Shown here piece after piece: positions 31,292-38,823 of a stretch of DNA of 49,967 nt (within the stretch, counting starts at the first letter, position 1; the number at the start of each line of letters is the position of its first letter). A model generated the notes under the pieces. The model was not told where the DNA came from. It saw nothing but the letters and a program-made list of their open reading frames with translations, and made no database searches. The stretch is from Bacteroidaceae bacterium. Lineage in GTDB: Bacteria; Bacteroidota; Bacteroidia; Bacteroidales; Bacteroidaceae. Position numbers and translations under genes: made by a program. The stretch covers positions 1 to 49,967 of the forward strand of contig JAFWXS010000037.1 of NCBI GenBank assembly GCA_017517925.1, read 5' to 3'.

Positions 31292-31390
31292 AATGTGTCA
31301 GAGTATTATGCGCTATTACCGACACCTCAGCTAAAATAAGGGAAACACTGTTTGTTGTCTTTATTATCGTTTTCGTACGACCTTAGCTGT

Positions 31391-32428
31391 TTACTTTGTC
31401 TTTTGCGAAACGAATACCTCAGACAAAGTTTTTTTTACAAAGCTGGCAACAAAATCCATAATTGTCATACTATCGGGAGCTGATGTTATAGTCATAGAGC
31501 CCAACTCATTTCTCATAGCATCTACAAATATAGGTTCTTCTATTCTAATTGATATGGCTGCAACGAAACCATGGAAGATATCGCTGCGCTTGATGTCTTT
31601 AGACGGGAAGAATTCAGATATTGCTTGTGCAACACTTTCTTTCAATGCTTCCAAATGTGTTCCACCCCATTGGGTTTTCCAACCATTGACAAACGAATAA
31701 TACTCCTCGCCACACTTGTTAGTGTATGTAAAGGCCACTTCAATATCATCACTCTTGAGATGAATGATAGAATTCTCATCTACTGCAGTTCGGGTTTGTA
31801 GCAAATCCTTGAGACCTTCACTTGAATGCATCCTCTTGTCATTGAACATAATCGTAAGCCAAGTATTCAGGCAGCAGTGTTCGTATAGTGTGGACTCAAT
31901 ATGTTCTTCGTAGAAACGATAACTACCGAACAGTGCCTCATCGGGAGTAAACGAGATATATGTACCATCCTCTTTGTCGGTTTCCTCTGCTGTGTCACTG
32001 ACAAGGATACCCTGTTCAAATTTAATAGTGCGCAAAACGCCATCCCGATAACTGCCTATCTCAAAGTGAGAACTCATAGCGTTGATTACAACAAGGCGTA
32101 TACCACCAATCGATTTCTTGGGCATTCTGTTGCCGCACTTTCTAAACTCTGTTACAGTCGTTGTCATATTCTCGTGCGGTATGCCACGACCATAATCGCG
32201 CACAGAAACAGTGTGTGCATCAATTACATTGATATCTATGCGCATACTAAATCCCATCCTGAGTTCGTCGGTGCTGTTATAAAGCAATCCCTTGAGCATT
32301 TTATACATTCCATCATTACTCTGTGAACCATCACCAAGTTCGTCAATATACATACTGGGGCGATAGCGAACATGCTCAATGTCGGTCATAATGGCTTGAT
32401 TTTGCTCTAAATTTTCTTTTGATTTCAT
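31391..32428 (-). CDS. Truncated ParE/GyrB-like GHKL protein
   Basis: A 345-residue protein matching only the N-terminal half of topoisomerase IV subunit B: the ATPase domain (RYRPSMYIDELGDG; DYGRGIPHEN at about 78-87) and the transducer domain (EEYYSFVNGWKTQWGGTHLE). The TOPRIM and C-terminal parts are missing. In the ATPase domain, the base that should be Glu is Gly47 (KGLLYNSTDE; Asn51 kept), and the glycine-rich ATP lid is shortened to KKSIGGIRLVV, so four residues of the usual GLNGVG are lost. ATP hydrolysis is unlikely; dimer or subunit binding is possible. The start at 32428 follows a promoter; an ATG at 32476 would overlap it. Divergent from the WYL gene, 102 bases apart. Confidence 0.8.
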   Translation of the reverse strand: MKSKENLEQNQAIMTDIEHVRYRPSMYIDELGDGSQSNDGMYKMLKGLLYNSTDELRMGFSMRIDINVIDAHTVSVRDYGRGIPHENMTTTVTEFRKCGNRMPKKSIGGIRLVVINAMSSHFEIGSYRDGVLRTIKFEQGILVSDTAEETDKEDGTYISFTPDEALFGSYRFYEEHIESTLYEHCCLNTWLTIMFNDKRMHSSEGLKDLLQTRTAVDENSIIHLKSDDIEVAFTYTNKCGEEYYSFVNGWKTQWGGTHLEALKESVAQAISEFFPSKDIKRSDIFHGFVAAISIRIEEPIFVDAMRNELGSMTITSAPDSMTIMDFVASFVKKTLSEVFVSQKTK

Positions 32429-32461
32429 AAGATTTCTATTATGGATGTTTTTAATTTTCTG

Positions 32462-32469
32462 CAAAAATA
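32462..32469 (-). promoter_or_regulatory. -7 element of the ParE-like gene
   Basis: TATTTTTG on the minus strand fits TAnnTTTG, 33 bases before the ATG at 32428. It faces the WYL promoter 38 bases away, so one regulator could control both. Confidence 0.55.
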
Positions 32470-32506
32470 AAACCAACCTCTGCCATTTTTAATCAGACGT
32501 TATCGC

Positions 32507-32514
32507 TATCTTTG
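32507..32514 (+). promoter_or_regulatory. -7 element of the WYL gene
   Basis: TATCTTTG matches TAnnTTTG, 16 bases before the ATG at 32531, giving a leader of about ten bases. Confidence 0.65.
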
Positions 32515-32530
32515 CAAAAAATAGACAACA

Positions 32531-33463
32531 ATGGCAACTAACGATAAAGGACAAAACACAATCAGCAAGTATGTTTGGGTTGTAGAGACGATTCTCCGGC
32601 ATAAGAAAATAACCTTCAAGGAGCTGAGCGAACTATGGTTGCGCGACGAAATAAGCGGAGGTGTTGAGCTTCCCAAACGCACTTTTGATAATTGGCGATA
32701 TGCCATCTGGGATATGTTCGGAATAAACATAGAGAACGAAAGGAAAGGTGGATACCATTATTATATAGAGAACGAAGAGGATATCAGCGGTAATGGTATA
32801 TCTTCGTGGCTCTACAACACCTTGAGCGTATCAACTTCTCTGTCAGGATGCAAAAGCATTAAAGATCGCATTCTGCTTGAATATATTCCTTCGGGGCAGA
32901 AATATCTTCAGGAAATCATTGGTGCATTGAAGGAGAACAGGCTACTCGCCATCACCTATCAAAGTTATTGGAATGATGAGGAAAGTTCCTTTGATGTAGA
33001 GCCTTACTGCATAAAACTATTCAGGCAACGATGGTATTTAGTTGCCCGTAGCACACATCCCTATTATCAAGACAAGGGGCCAAGAATATATGCGCTTGAC
33101 AGAATCAGAGAGTTGCAAAAGATGGATGAGACTTTCAGAATGCCTAAGGGATGGAACGCAGAGGATTATTTTGAAGGTTGTTTCGGGATAATCACCGACA
33201 GAGAGACGGATAGGCAATTGGTCAAACTGAAAGTATCGGCCAGTCAAGCCTGTTACTTGCGCGACCTCAAGTTGCACATATCGCAGGAGGAAAAGGAAAG
33301 GAACGAAAACTATAGCATATTCACATACTATCTGCGACCAACATATGATTTTCAACAAGAAATCCTATGGAATAACGAGGAGGTAGAAGTTCTTGAGCCG
33401 CAATGGCTCCGAGAAGAAATCGCAGGCAAAATAGAACGCATGTGGCGGAAGTACAATGAATGA
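32531..33463 (+). CDS. WYL-domain transcriptional regulator
   Basis: A 310-residue protein with an N-terminal winged-helix region (KYVWVVETILRHKKITFKEL, about 13-32, and SGGVELPKRTFDNWRYAI) and a central WYL domain (about 138-200: LLAITYQSY, EPYCIKLFRQRWYLVARS, RIYALDRIREL), with a C-terminal WCX-like extension. WYL proteins often sense nucleic acid or nucleotide ligands and control phage-defence and stress genes. It stands at the divergent centre of the island, the usual place for its regulator. The next gene starts 58 bases downstream without a visible promoter, so the two are probably co-transcribed. Confidence 0.9.
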   Translation: MATNDKGQNTISKYVWVVETILRHKKITFKELSELWLRDEISGGVELPKRTFDNWRYAIWDMFGINIENERKGGYHYYIENEEDISGNGISSWLYNTLSVSTSLSGCKSIKDRILLEYIPSGQKYLQEIIGALKENRLLAITYQSYWNDEESSFDVEPYCIKLFRQRWYLVARSTHPYYQDKGPRIYALDRIRELQKMDETFRMPKGWNAEDYFEGCFGIITDRETDRQLVKLKVSASQACYLRDLKLHISQEEKERNENYSIFTYYLRPTYDFQQEILWNNEEVEVLEPQWLREEIAGKIERMWRKYNE

Positions 33464-33521
33464 AGAAGATAGCAAGAATTTGATATTATTCTACTAACTA
33501 TAAATATAAAAACCAAAAGTT

Positions 33522-34220
33522 ATGAAAGAAAAAATGAAGGAGGCCTTAAGACCTATCTACGACAAGATGCTCAAAGACACGAGTATTAATGAATGGAGCG
33601 AAATAATAGATGGAGAAAAATGCGCTTATCCGTGTATGGCACCAGTTGTTGGCAACAATTACCCCAAAGAACCAAGAACAGGATTCATGTTCTATGGCAG
33701 AGCAAATAACGGTTGGGAAGAGGGTGTTGATGATACCTTTGACACGATATACAATGCACAACTCGATGGACTCCATCAGTACATTCGTGACAACGAATCT
33801 GCATTTTTCCGTGTGGCAGGAAGGGTCTTCAGCGAGTATTACGGCGATGATTGGCTCAGCCATGTAGTATATAGCAACCTTTACAAGGTTTCACGTCATA
33901 AGAAAAATCCTACAGATCCAGAGTGTAGAGTCCAGTTAGAATACGTAAAGGAAATTTTCGAAAAAGAGGTTGAAACTATGTCGCCAAAGTTTGTTGTGTT
34001 GTTAACGGGCGAAAATTGGGCAAAAGTTTTTTTGTGGCATATTAATGGTAACGAGATACCCGCCCCACTGGAAACAAAAAAATGGGCTGACGACTATAAA
34101 TATTCACTTTCAGTATACAAAATTGACGAAGTCTATTATATAGTTTCTGAACATCCACAAGGTAAGAAAGAATATTTGCACGCAGAAGCAATCCTATCCA
34201 TATTTGAGAAGTATAAATAA
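33522..34220 (+). CDS. Uracil-DNA glycosylase-fold-like protein
   Basis: A 232-residue soluble protein. Its pattern fits the UDG superfamily fold: an early FMFYGRANNGWEEG segment (about 55-68, where UDGs have the GxxP loop), a strand VVYSNLYKVS, a third strand in MSPKFVVLLTGENW, and a late SEHPQGKK (about 208-215), like the HP motif of the DNA-binding loop. The catalytic Asp or Asn of the first motif is not clearly placed, so glycosylase activity is uncertain. Alternatives are another nucleotide-binding Rossmann-like fold. It is 58 bases after the WYL gene and is followed by a terminator, which suggests a two-gene operon. Confidence 0.55.
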   Translation: MKEKMKEALRPIYDKMLKDTSINEWSEIIDGEKCAYPCMAPVVGNNYPKEPRTGFMFYGRANNGWEEGVDDTFDTIYNAQLDGLHQYIRDNESAFFRVAGRVFSEYYGDDWLSHVVYSNLYKVSRHKKNPTDPECRVQLEYVKEIFEKEVETMSPKFVVLLTGENWAKVFLWHINGNEIPAPLETKKWADDYKYSLSVYKIDEVYYIVSEHPQGKKEYLHAEAILSIFEKYK

Positions 34221-34283
34221 TCAATCCCACCTGCTGATCAAAAACAGAAATGTTTTTTGAAAGAAAACTCGTATTCATCACGA

Positions 34284-34317
34284 CCTCTGCCTCACATTGG
34301 CAGAGGCTTTTTCTTTC
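34284..34317 (+). terminator. Terminator after the WYL-UDG-like operon
   Basis: CCTCTGCC-TCACATT-GGCAGAGG followed by CTTTTTCTTTC. A -7-like TTTCTTTG (34314-34321) overlaps its tail and may start the next gene. Confidence 0.8.
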
Positions 34318-34354
34318 TTTGCAGAGAAATAACACATAAAAGATATATATAAGG

Positions 34355-34846
34355 ATGAAAAAGAGCAACAACAATAAAGAGTTTTCTGGCATACAGATTA
34401 TTGGTATCGGTGACAATACTGTAGATGGTTTCAAGGAATATTTCCCCGAAGATATTATACTATCGGTTTGTGGTCATGATAGCGGTGATCACAATGAAGA
34501 GGATATCCACAAATCAATTGACTGCGATTCTAAAACAACTTTTATCATCACCGATTTAGGCGGAGAGCATAGCATCGATGTAGCAACTCTCATTGCACGC
34601 AAATGTAAGGAGGTAGGAAAAGTTAGCATAGGCATAGCCACGCTTCCCTTTGCATTTGAAGGTGCTACAAAATATGAGCAAGCATTATGCGAAGCTCATG
34701 AATTATTAAGAAATACCGATGCAGCGTTTTTTCTGAATAATCAGTCACTTTTGGAAAGTAATAGGGAAATGTCTGTAAGTGAGGCCTTGAAGAAGAGAGA
34801 CCTTATACTATGCCAAATAATCAAGGGAATAAATGAAGTAGAATAG
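34355..34846 (+). CDS. Truncated FtsZ-like protein
   Basis: A 163-residue protein that follows the N-terminal FtsZ pattern but stops before the T7 loop and C-terminal domain. IQIIGIGDNTVDGF (13-26) sits where FtsZ has IKVIGVGGGGGNAV, and FIITDLGGEHSIDVATLIA (63-81) where it has the GGGTGTG tubulin signature. GKVSIGIATLPFAFEGATKY (88-107) matches the FtsZ strand TVGVVTxPFxFEG well, and NTDAAFFLNNQSLL the next strand. Both GTP-binding glycine motifs are lost. It could bind FtsZ subunits without polymerising, as a division inhibitor; that is inference. It is probably transcribed from its own start after the terminator at 34284. Confidence 0.72.
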   Translation: MKKSNNNKEFSGIQIIGIGDNTVDGFKEYFPEDIILSVCGHDSGDHNEEDIHKSIDCDSKTTFIITDLGGEHSIDVATLIARKCKEVGKVSIGIATLPFAFEGATKYEQALCEAHELLRNTDAAFFLNNQSLLESNREMSVSEALKKRDLILCQIIKGINEVE

Positions 34847-34905
34847 AAGTAGACGTACCCCGAGTGGATCCTTTGGATTTATGATTGCAGCTTATGAACT
34901 TAAAA

Positions 34906-34935
34906 AAAAGGAGCTACCGTGAGGTAACTCCTTTT
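34906..34935. terminator. Bidirectional terminator
   Basis: AAAAGGAGCTACC-GTGA-GGTAACTCCTTTT lies between the convergent FtsZ-like gene and mdh. It closes the island and resembles the terminator at 31173-31200. Confidence 0.85.
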
Positions 34936-34955
34936 CTTATTTCAAGCGGCGAGGC

Positions 34956-35945
34956 TTATGCCAAGTTGGGGTTCAAGGTTGCCCACTCGCTTACGGGAGG
35001 AATGATGCCGAGGTTGATGATCTCGTCGCGCATCACCTGGAGGTGAGCGTATGATGCATCGAGAGCAGCCATCTCTTCTGCGGTACCGGTAACCTCACCG
35101 AAGTGTACGCCAGTGGCGTCGATCACGGTAGGCATAGCCATAAGCACGTTCTTGTACTTCTCGTTGTTCACGTAGCAACCTGCGGGCCAGTGGAACTCTG
35201 CACCACCCATAGCTGCCTCGATCATCTTCACTGACTGGTAAGCGGGGCTCTGGAATGATGAGCGGCCACGGAGCTTGATGATGCGTGAGCCACCCTGGAT
35301 GGTGTTGTGCTTGATCTCGGCCCACTTCTCGTCAGAGATCTCATACTCTGAGAGGGGCTTGCCATCAACAGTAATCTTCGATGCGAACACAGCCATAGCC
35401 TCACCGTGACCACCATAGGTGCGGGCACCCTCAACCTTGTACTGGGGAGCACCTACAGCCTCGGCGATAGCCTGCTGCAGACGGGTAGAGTCGAGCGCAG
35501 CGAGTGAGGTGAGCTGGTTGGGCTTCAAGCCTGAACGGATGAGCGCTGTGAGAGCAGTTACGTCAGCGGGGTTGAAGATCACCACCACGTGCTTCACGTC
35601 GGGGCAGTACTTCTTGATGTTGTCACCAAACTCGGCAGCGATCTGGCAGTTGCCCTTGAGCAGGTCCTCACGGGTCATACCCTCCTTACGGGGTGCACCA
35701 CCTGAAGAGATGATGTACTTAGCACCGGTGAAAGCCTCTTCGGGGTCGATGGTCCAAGTGATGTTAGCACCTTCGAAAGCGCAGTGAGCCATCTCCTCAG
35801 CCACACCATTTACACCGGGGCCATAGATGTCGTAAAGGCAGATGTTGGGAGTAAGGCCAAGCATCAAGGCTGTCTGAGCCATGTTAGAGCCGATCATACC
35901 GCCGGCACCTACAATCACGAGTTTCTCGTCTGTCAAAAATTTCAT
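34956..35945 (-). CDS. mdh: Malate dehydrogenase
   Basis: An NAD-dependent enzyme of 329 residues that interconverts malate and oxaloacetate; in Bacteroidales it serves the reductive branch leading to fumarate and succinate. Seen: NAD loop VIVGAGGMIGSNMAQTALM (about 9-27), substrate loop GGAPRKEGMTREDLLKGN with two Arg residues, VVIFNPADVTALTA, and the active-site YGGHGEAMAVF with the catalytic His. I chose the start at 35945, where the family begins; the frame also contains an ATG at 35993 that overlaps the promoter box. Single gene, with a promoter of the repeat family and a terminator. Confidence 0.95.
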   Translation of the reverse strand: MKFLTDEKLVIVGAGGMIGSNMAQTALMLGLTPNICLYDIYGPGVNGVAEEMAHCAFEGANITWTIDPEEAFTGAKYIISSGGAPRKEGMTREDLLKGNCQIAAEFGDNIKKYCPDVKHVVVIFNPADVTALTALIRSGLKPNQLTSLAALDSTRLQQAIAEAVGAPQYKVEGARTYGGHGEAMAVFASKITVDGKPLSEYEISDEKWAEIKHNTIQGGSRIIKLRGRSSFQSPAYQSVKMIEAAMGGAEFHWPAGCYVNNEKYKNVLMAMPTVIDATGVHFGEVTGTAEEMAALDASYAHLQVMRDEIINLGIIPPVSEWATLNPNLA

Positions 35946-35997
35946 AATCTTTTCCTTTTTTATAGAGGTTAAACAAATGTGTTCAGCATACAATGTA

Positions 35998-36162
35998 CAA
36001 AATTAGTGCAAGCCGAACGAAAAACCAAATCTCAACGAGCGAATGTTGTGGAAAAGTTTACTTTTCTATAACTGAGCGAGGCAGAGATTCAACGAAGTTA
36101 AATTTATTTGAATATTTTCGAGGCGCCGCCTATCTTCAAGGATTAAAGTTAGTGCAAGCTCA
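35998..36162 (-). promoter_or_regulatory. mdh promoter within degraded tandem copies of the promoter repeat
   Basis: On the minus strand TTTG (36029-36026), 20 bases with TTCGTTCGG and CTTGCAC, then TAATTTTG (36005-35998). Farther upstream lie GGCGGCGCCTCG and CAAATAAATTT (36131-36098) and another 3' part, CTTGCACTAACTTT (near 36158-36145). I read these as remains of two or three copies of the 60-base element. Confidence 0.7.
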
Positions 36163-36163
36163 C

Positions 36164-36190
36164 TCACGGCGGATTGCAAATCCACCGTGA
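36164..36190. repeat. Hairpin
   Basis: TCACGGCGGATT-GCA-AATCCACCGTGA, 11 of 12 positions pairing. Function unknown. It begins the repeat-rich 36164-36800 stretch. Confidence 0.6.
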
Positions 36191-36247
36191 CTACAGAAAA
36201 ATCTCTTTGCCCGTTTCGGAAAAATCTCTTTGTCTGATTTTTCTAAC

Positions 36248-36357
36248 GCAGGCCTCCAATAATTTTGCCGCAGGCCTACACGAGATTTATTGCAGGCCTA
36301 CACGAAATTTATTGTAGGCCTACACAAAGATTCATGTAGCCCTACATTTTTTTGGGT
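36248..36357. repeat. 22-base-period palindromic array, locus 2, type A
   Basis: GCAGGCCTACACGAAATTTA-type units start at 36248, 36270, 36292, 36314 and 36336, exactly 22 bases apart. The 10-base core GTAGGCCTAC is a full palindrome in the fourth unit. Confidence 0.88.
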
Positions 36358-36463
36358 CTACCCTCCACACCCCGAGGGTATACCCACGAGAAATATTGGG
36401 TTTACCCGATTTTCGCAGAGGGTATACCCAATTTCAACTGAGGGTATACCCAATTTCCACCCT
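36354..36463. repeat. 22-base-period palindromic array, locus 2, type B
   Basis: GGGTATACCC-type units start at 36354, 36376, 36398, 36420 and 36442, again 22 bases apart, with spacers like AATTTCAACTGA. The core resembles GGGTAGACCC of locus 1 (17839-17945). Types A and B abut. Confidence 0.88.
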
Positions 36464-36480
36464 ATAAGGATTCAGACAAA

Positions 36481-36713
36481 CCCCTTGGCAGTGGCAGCCT
36501 GATAGCAGGATATATCACTGATTTTCAACATAAAAAACCATGCCAACCCCCTCGGCATACCCCTTGGCAGAATGGCAAAGAATGTCCGCATGAAACCGAT
36601 ATTCTGCCAAGGGGCATAGCGCCCACTGCCAAGGGGTACTCGGCATGACATGCCAACCTTTACATGCTGATTTATAGTGCTTAGCACAGTCCCTTGCTGC
36701 CACTGCCAAGGGG
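36481..36713. repeat. Nested inverted-repeat (MITE-like) element
   Basis: Outer arms of 18 bases (CCCCTTGGCAGTGGCAGC at 36481-36498 and its exact inverse at 36696-36713) enclose inner arms of 14 bases (CCCCTTGGCAGAAT at 36560-36573, inverse at 36601-36614). A fifth CTGCCAAGGGG stands at 36626-36636. No transposase is encoded, so it would be non-autonomous if mobile. Confidence 0.8.
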
Positions 36714-36737
36714 TAATCGCAAATCATTATATCACTC

Positions 36738-36770
36738 CGTAGGCAGCGGATGTGCCATCCGCTACCTACG
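36738..36770. repeat. Strong hairpin with 3-base loop
   Basis: CGTAGGCAGCGGATG-TGC-CATCCGCTACCTACG, 14 of 15 positions pairing. It is downstream of the ABC exporter gene on the minus strand but has no T run. Confidence 0.65.
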
Positions 36771-36877
36771 AGTACAAGGGTCTGTGACCCGCCTACCAAG
36801 GGCATCTATATCGTGAATGGTGGGAATGGATTACGCACGATTCCAGGGGGTGAGCCCCGCGTCTTTGCCCTGCCCCG

Positions 36878-38710
36878 CTACAGGCTCTGCATGTCGTTGA
36901 GGCGCTTGTAGTAGCCCCCCTTGGCAAGGAGAGCCTCGTGGGTACCGCGCTCTACGATCTCGCCCTCATACATCACACAGATCTCGTCGGAGTTCTTGAT
37001 GGTGCTCAAACGGTGGGCAATGGCGATGGTGGTGCGCGACTTCATCAGGCGCTCCAGGGCCTCCTGCACGAGACGTTCCGACTCGGTGTCGAGAGCCGAA
37101 GTGGCCTCGTCGAGGATGAGGATGGGCGGATTCTTGAGGATGGCACGGGCGATACTGATGCGCTGGCGCTGACCTCCCGAGAGGCGACAGCCGCGGTCGC
37201 CGATCATCGTGTCGTAGCCGTTCTCGCTCTCCATGATGAAGTCGTGGGCATTGGCAATCTTGGCCGCCTCGATGACCTGCTCCTTCGTGGCATTGTCTAC
37301 ACCGAAGGTGATATTGTTGTAGAAGGTGTCGTTGAAGAGGATAGCCTCCTGATTGACATTGCCGATGAGCGAGCGAAGGTCCTTGATGGGTACCTCGCGT
37401 ATGTCCTTGCCGTCAATGGTAATGGTACCACCAACGACATCGTGGAAGCGGGGCACGAGGTCTACAAGCGTACTCTTGCCCGAGCCACTCTGGCCTACGA
37501 GAGCGATGGTCTTGCCCTTCTCCACGGTGAGATTGATGCCGCGCAACACGGGGGTGCCCTCCACATAATGGAAATCGACATTCCGGAACTCGATGCCCTG
37601 CTCGAACGTGTGTATTGGGGTGGGGATGGCAACCTCCTTGATGGGGTTCTCGGCACTGAGAATCTTGTTGACACGCTCCCAACAGCCCATGCCTACCGGT
37701 ACGTTATAGTAGGCCTTGGACAGGTCCTTGATGGGGTTGAGGATATTATAGAGGAGCACCAAGTAGTAGATGAACGAGCTGGCATCTATCGAAGAGTTGT
37801 CGCCCAAGATGAAGTATCCGCCACCCCAAAGCACGATGACGATGATGCACGTACCCATGAACTCACTGGCCGGATGGGCACACGACTGGCGGATGTTCAT
37901 CTTCATCACTGCCTTGCGATGGACATTGTTGGCATCCGTGAAGCGCTTTTTCATTTTTTCTTCAGCGATAAATGCTTTGATGATGCGCAGTCCACCCAAA
38001 GTCTCTTCCAATTGGGCGAGCAACACTCCCCAGAGATCTTGCGCTTCTTTAGAACCGCGCTTCAAGTTGCGGCTGATGATACCCATCACCCAAGCAAGCA
38101 TGGGCATCACGAGGAATACAAACAGGGTAAGTTCCCAACTGATGGCAAAGAGGGCAATCAGCGTGACGACAATGGCTATCGGGTTCTTGATAAGCATCTC
38201 AAGTGAGTGGGTCATGGCATTCTCCAGGCCGCCGACATCGGAGCTCACACGGGCTATAATGTCTCCCTTGCGTTCATTGGAGAAGAATCCCAAAGGCAGC
38301 TTCATCACCTTGTTGTATACTTGTATGCGTATGTCTCTGATCACTCCTGTGCGTAAGGGGATGAGTGTGGCTGACGAACCAAAATAGCAAGCCGTCTTCA
38401 GCAATGTCATCACGGCCAGGATGACTCCAGACATGATCAATACCCACAAAGCTCCTTTGGTGTCAATGAAGGAGGTCATGTAATAGTAGAAGTTGTTCTT
38501 GATGACATCTACGGCACTACCATCGGCCCAGGTCATATGGGTGTAAGTAGATTCGGTCACCTTGAACAGGATCTGCAATATGGGTATGAGCAGGGCAAAA
38601 GAGAAGACGTTGAGTATCTGGGCCAGGAAGTTGAGTATTAGGTTGGCCGCAAGGTATTTCTTATAAGGGGAAATGAATCGCTTGATAAGTAAAAGGAACT
38701 CTTTTAGCAT
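36878..38710 (-). CDS. MsbA-like ABC exporter (lipid/peptide type, half-transporter)
   Basis: A 610-residue fused permease-ATPase working as a homodimer in the inner membrane. An N-terminal domain of six membrane segments (to about 330) precedes the nucleotide-binding domain: Walker A ALVGQSGSGKSTLVDLV, Q-loop NVNQEAILF, signature LSGGQRQRISIARAI, Walker B PILILDEATSALD and H-loop AIAHRLSTI. All are intact. The type includes MsbA (lipid A flipping) and glycan-lipid exporters. It lies downstream of the glycan operon on the same strand but has its own promoter in the 113-base gap. It may export lipid A or the glycan-lipid; which one cannot be told. Confidence 0.92.
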   Translation of the reverse strand: MLKEFLLLIKRFISPYKKYLAANLILNFLAQILNVFSFALLIPILQILFKVTESTYTHMTWADGSAVDVIKNNFYYYMTSFIDTKGALWVLIMSGVILAVMTLLKTACYFGSSATLIPLRTGVIRDIRIQVYNKVMKLPLGFFSNERKGDIIARVSSDVGGLENAMTHSLEMLIKNPIAIVVTLIALFAISWELTLFVFLVMPMLAWVMGIISRNLKRGSKEAQDLWGVLLAQLEETLGGLRIIKAFIAEEKMKKRFTDANNVHRKAVMKMNIRQSCAHPASEFMGTCIIVIVLWGGGYFILGDNSSIDASSFIYYLVLLYNILNPIKDLSKAYYNVPVGMGCWERVNKILSAENPIKEVAIPTPIHTFEQGIEFRNVDFHYVEGTPVLRGINLTVEKGKTIALVGQSGSGKSTLVDLVPRFHDVVGGTITIDGKDIREVPIKDLRSLIGNVNQEAILFNDTFYNNITFGVDNATKEQVIEAAKIANAHDFIMESENGYDTMIGDRGCRLSGGQRQRISIARAILKNPPILILDEATSALDTESERLVQEALERLMKSRTTIAIAHRLSTIKNSDEICVMYEGEIVERGTHEALLAKGGYYKRLNDMQSL

Positions 38711-38742
38711 AGTGTGTCTGTGAAAAAACTTGTGTTGTCTGA

Positions 38743-38750
38743 CAAAGGTA
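38743..38750 (-). promoter_or_regulatory. -7 element of the ABC exporter gene
   Basis: TACCTTTG on the minus strand, 32 bases before the ATG at 38710, separates this gene from the glycan operon. Confidence 0.6.
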
Positions 38751-38823
38751 GTGCTTTTTAAGAATATGGTGAAATTTCAATGGCCTTTTCTAATCATTTG
38801 CGCTGGAATGGGAGGATTGGTGA

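Noticed and set aside
36290..36502. Plus-strand frame of 70 residues across the 22-base arrays
   Set aside because: Its sequence is only the translation of palindromic repeats; no promoter and no family resemblance.
36938..38206. Plus-strand frame of 422 residues opposite the ABC exporter gene
   Set aside because: Antisense shadow; the exporter reads with complete Walker and signature motifs on the minus strand.
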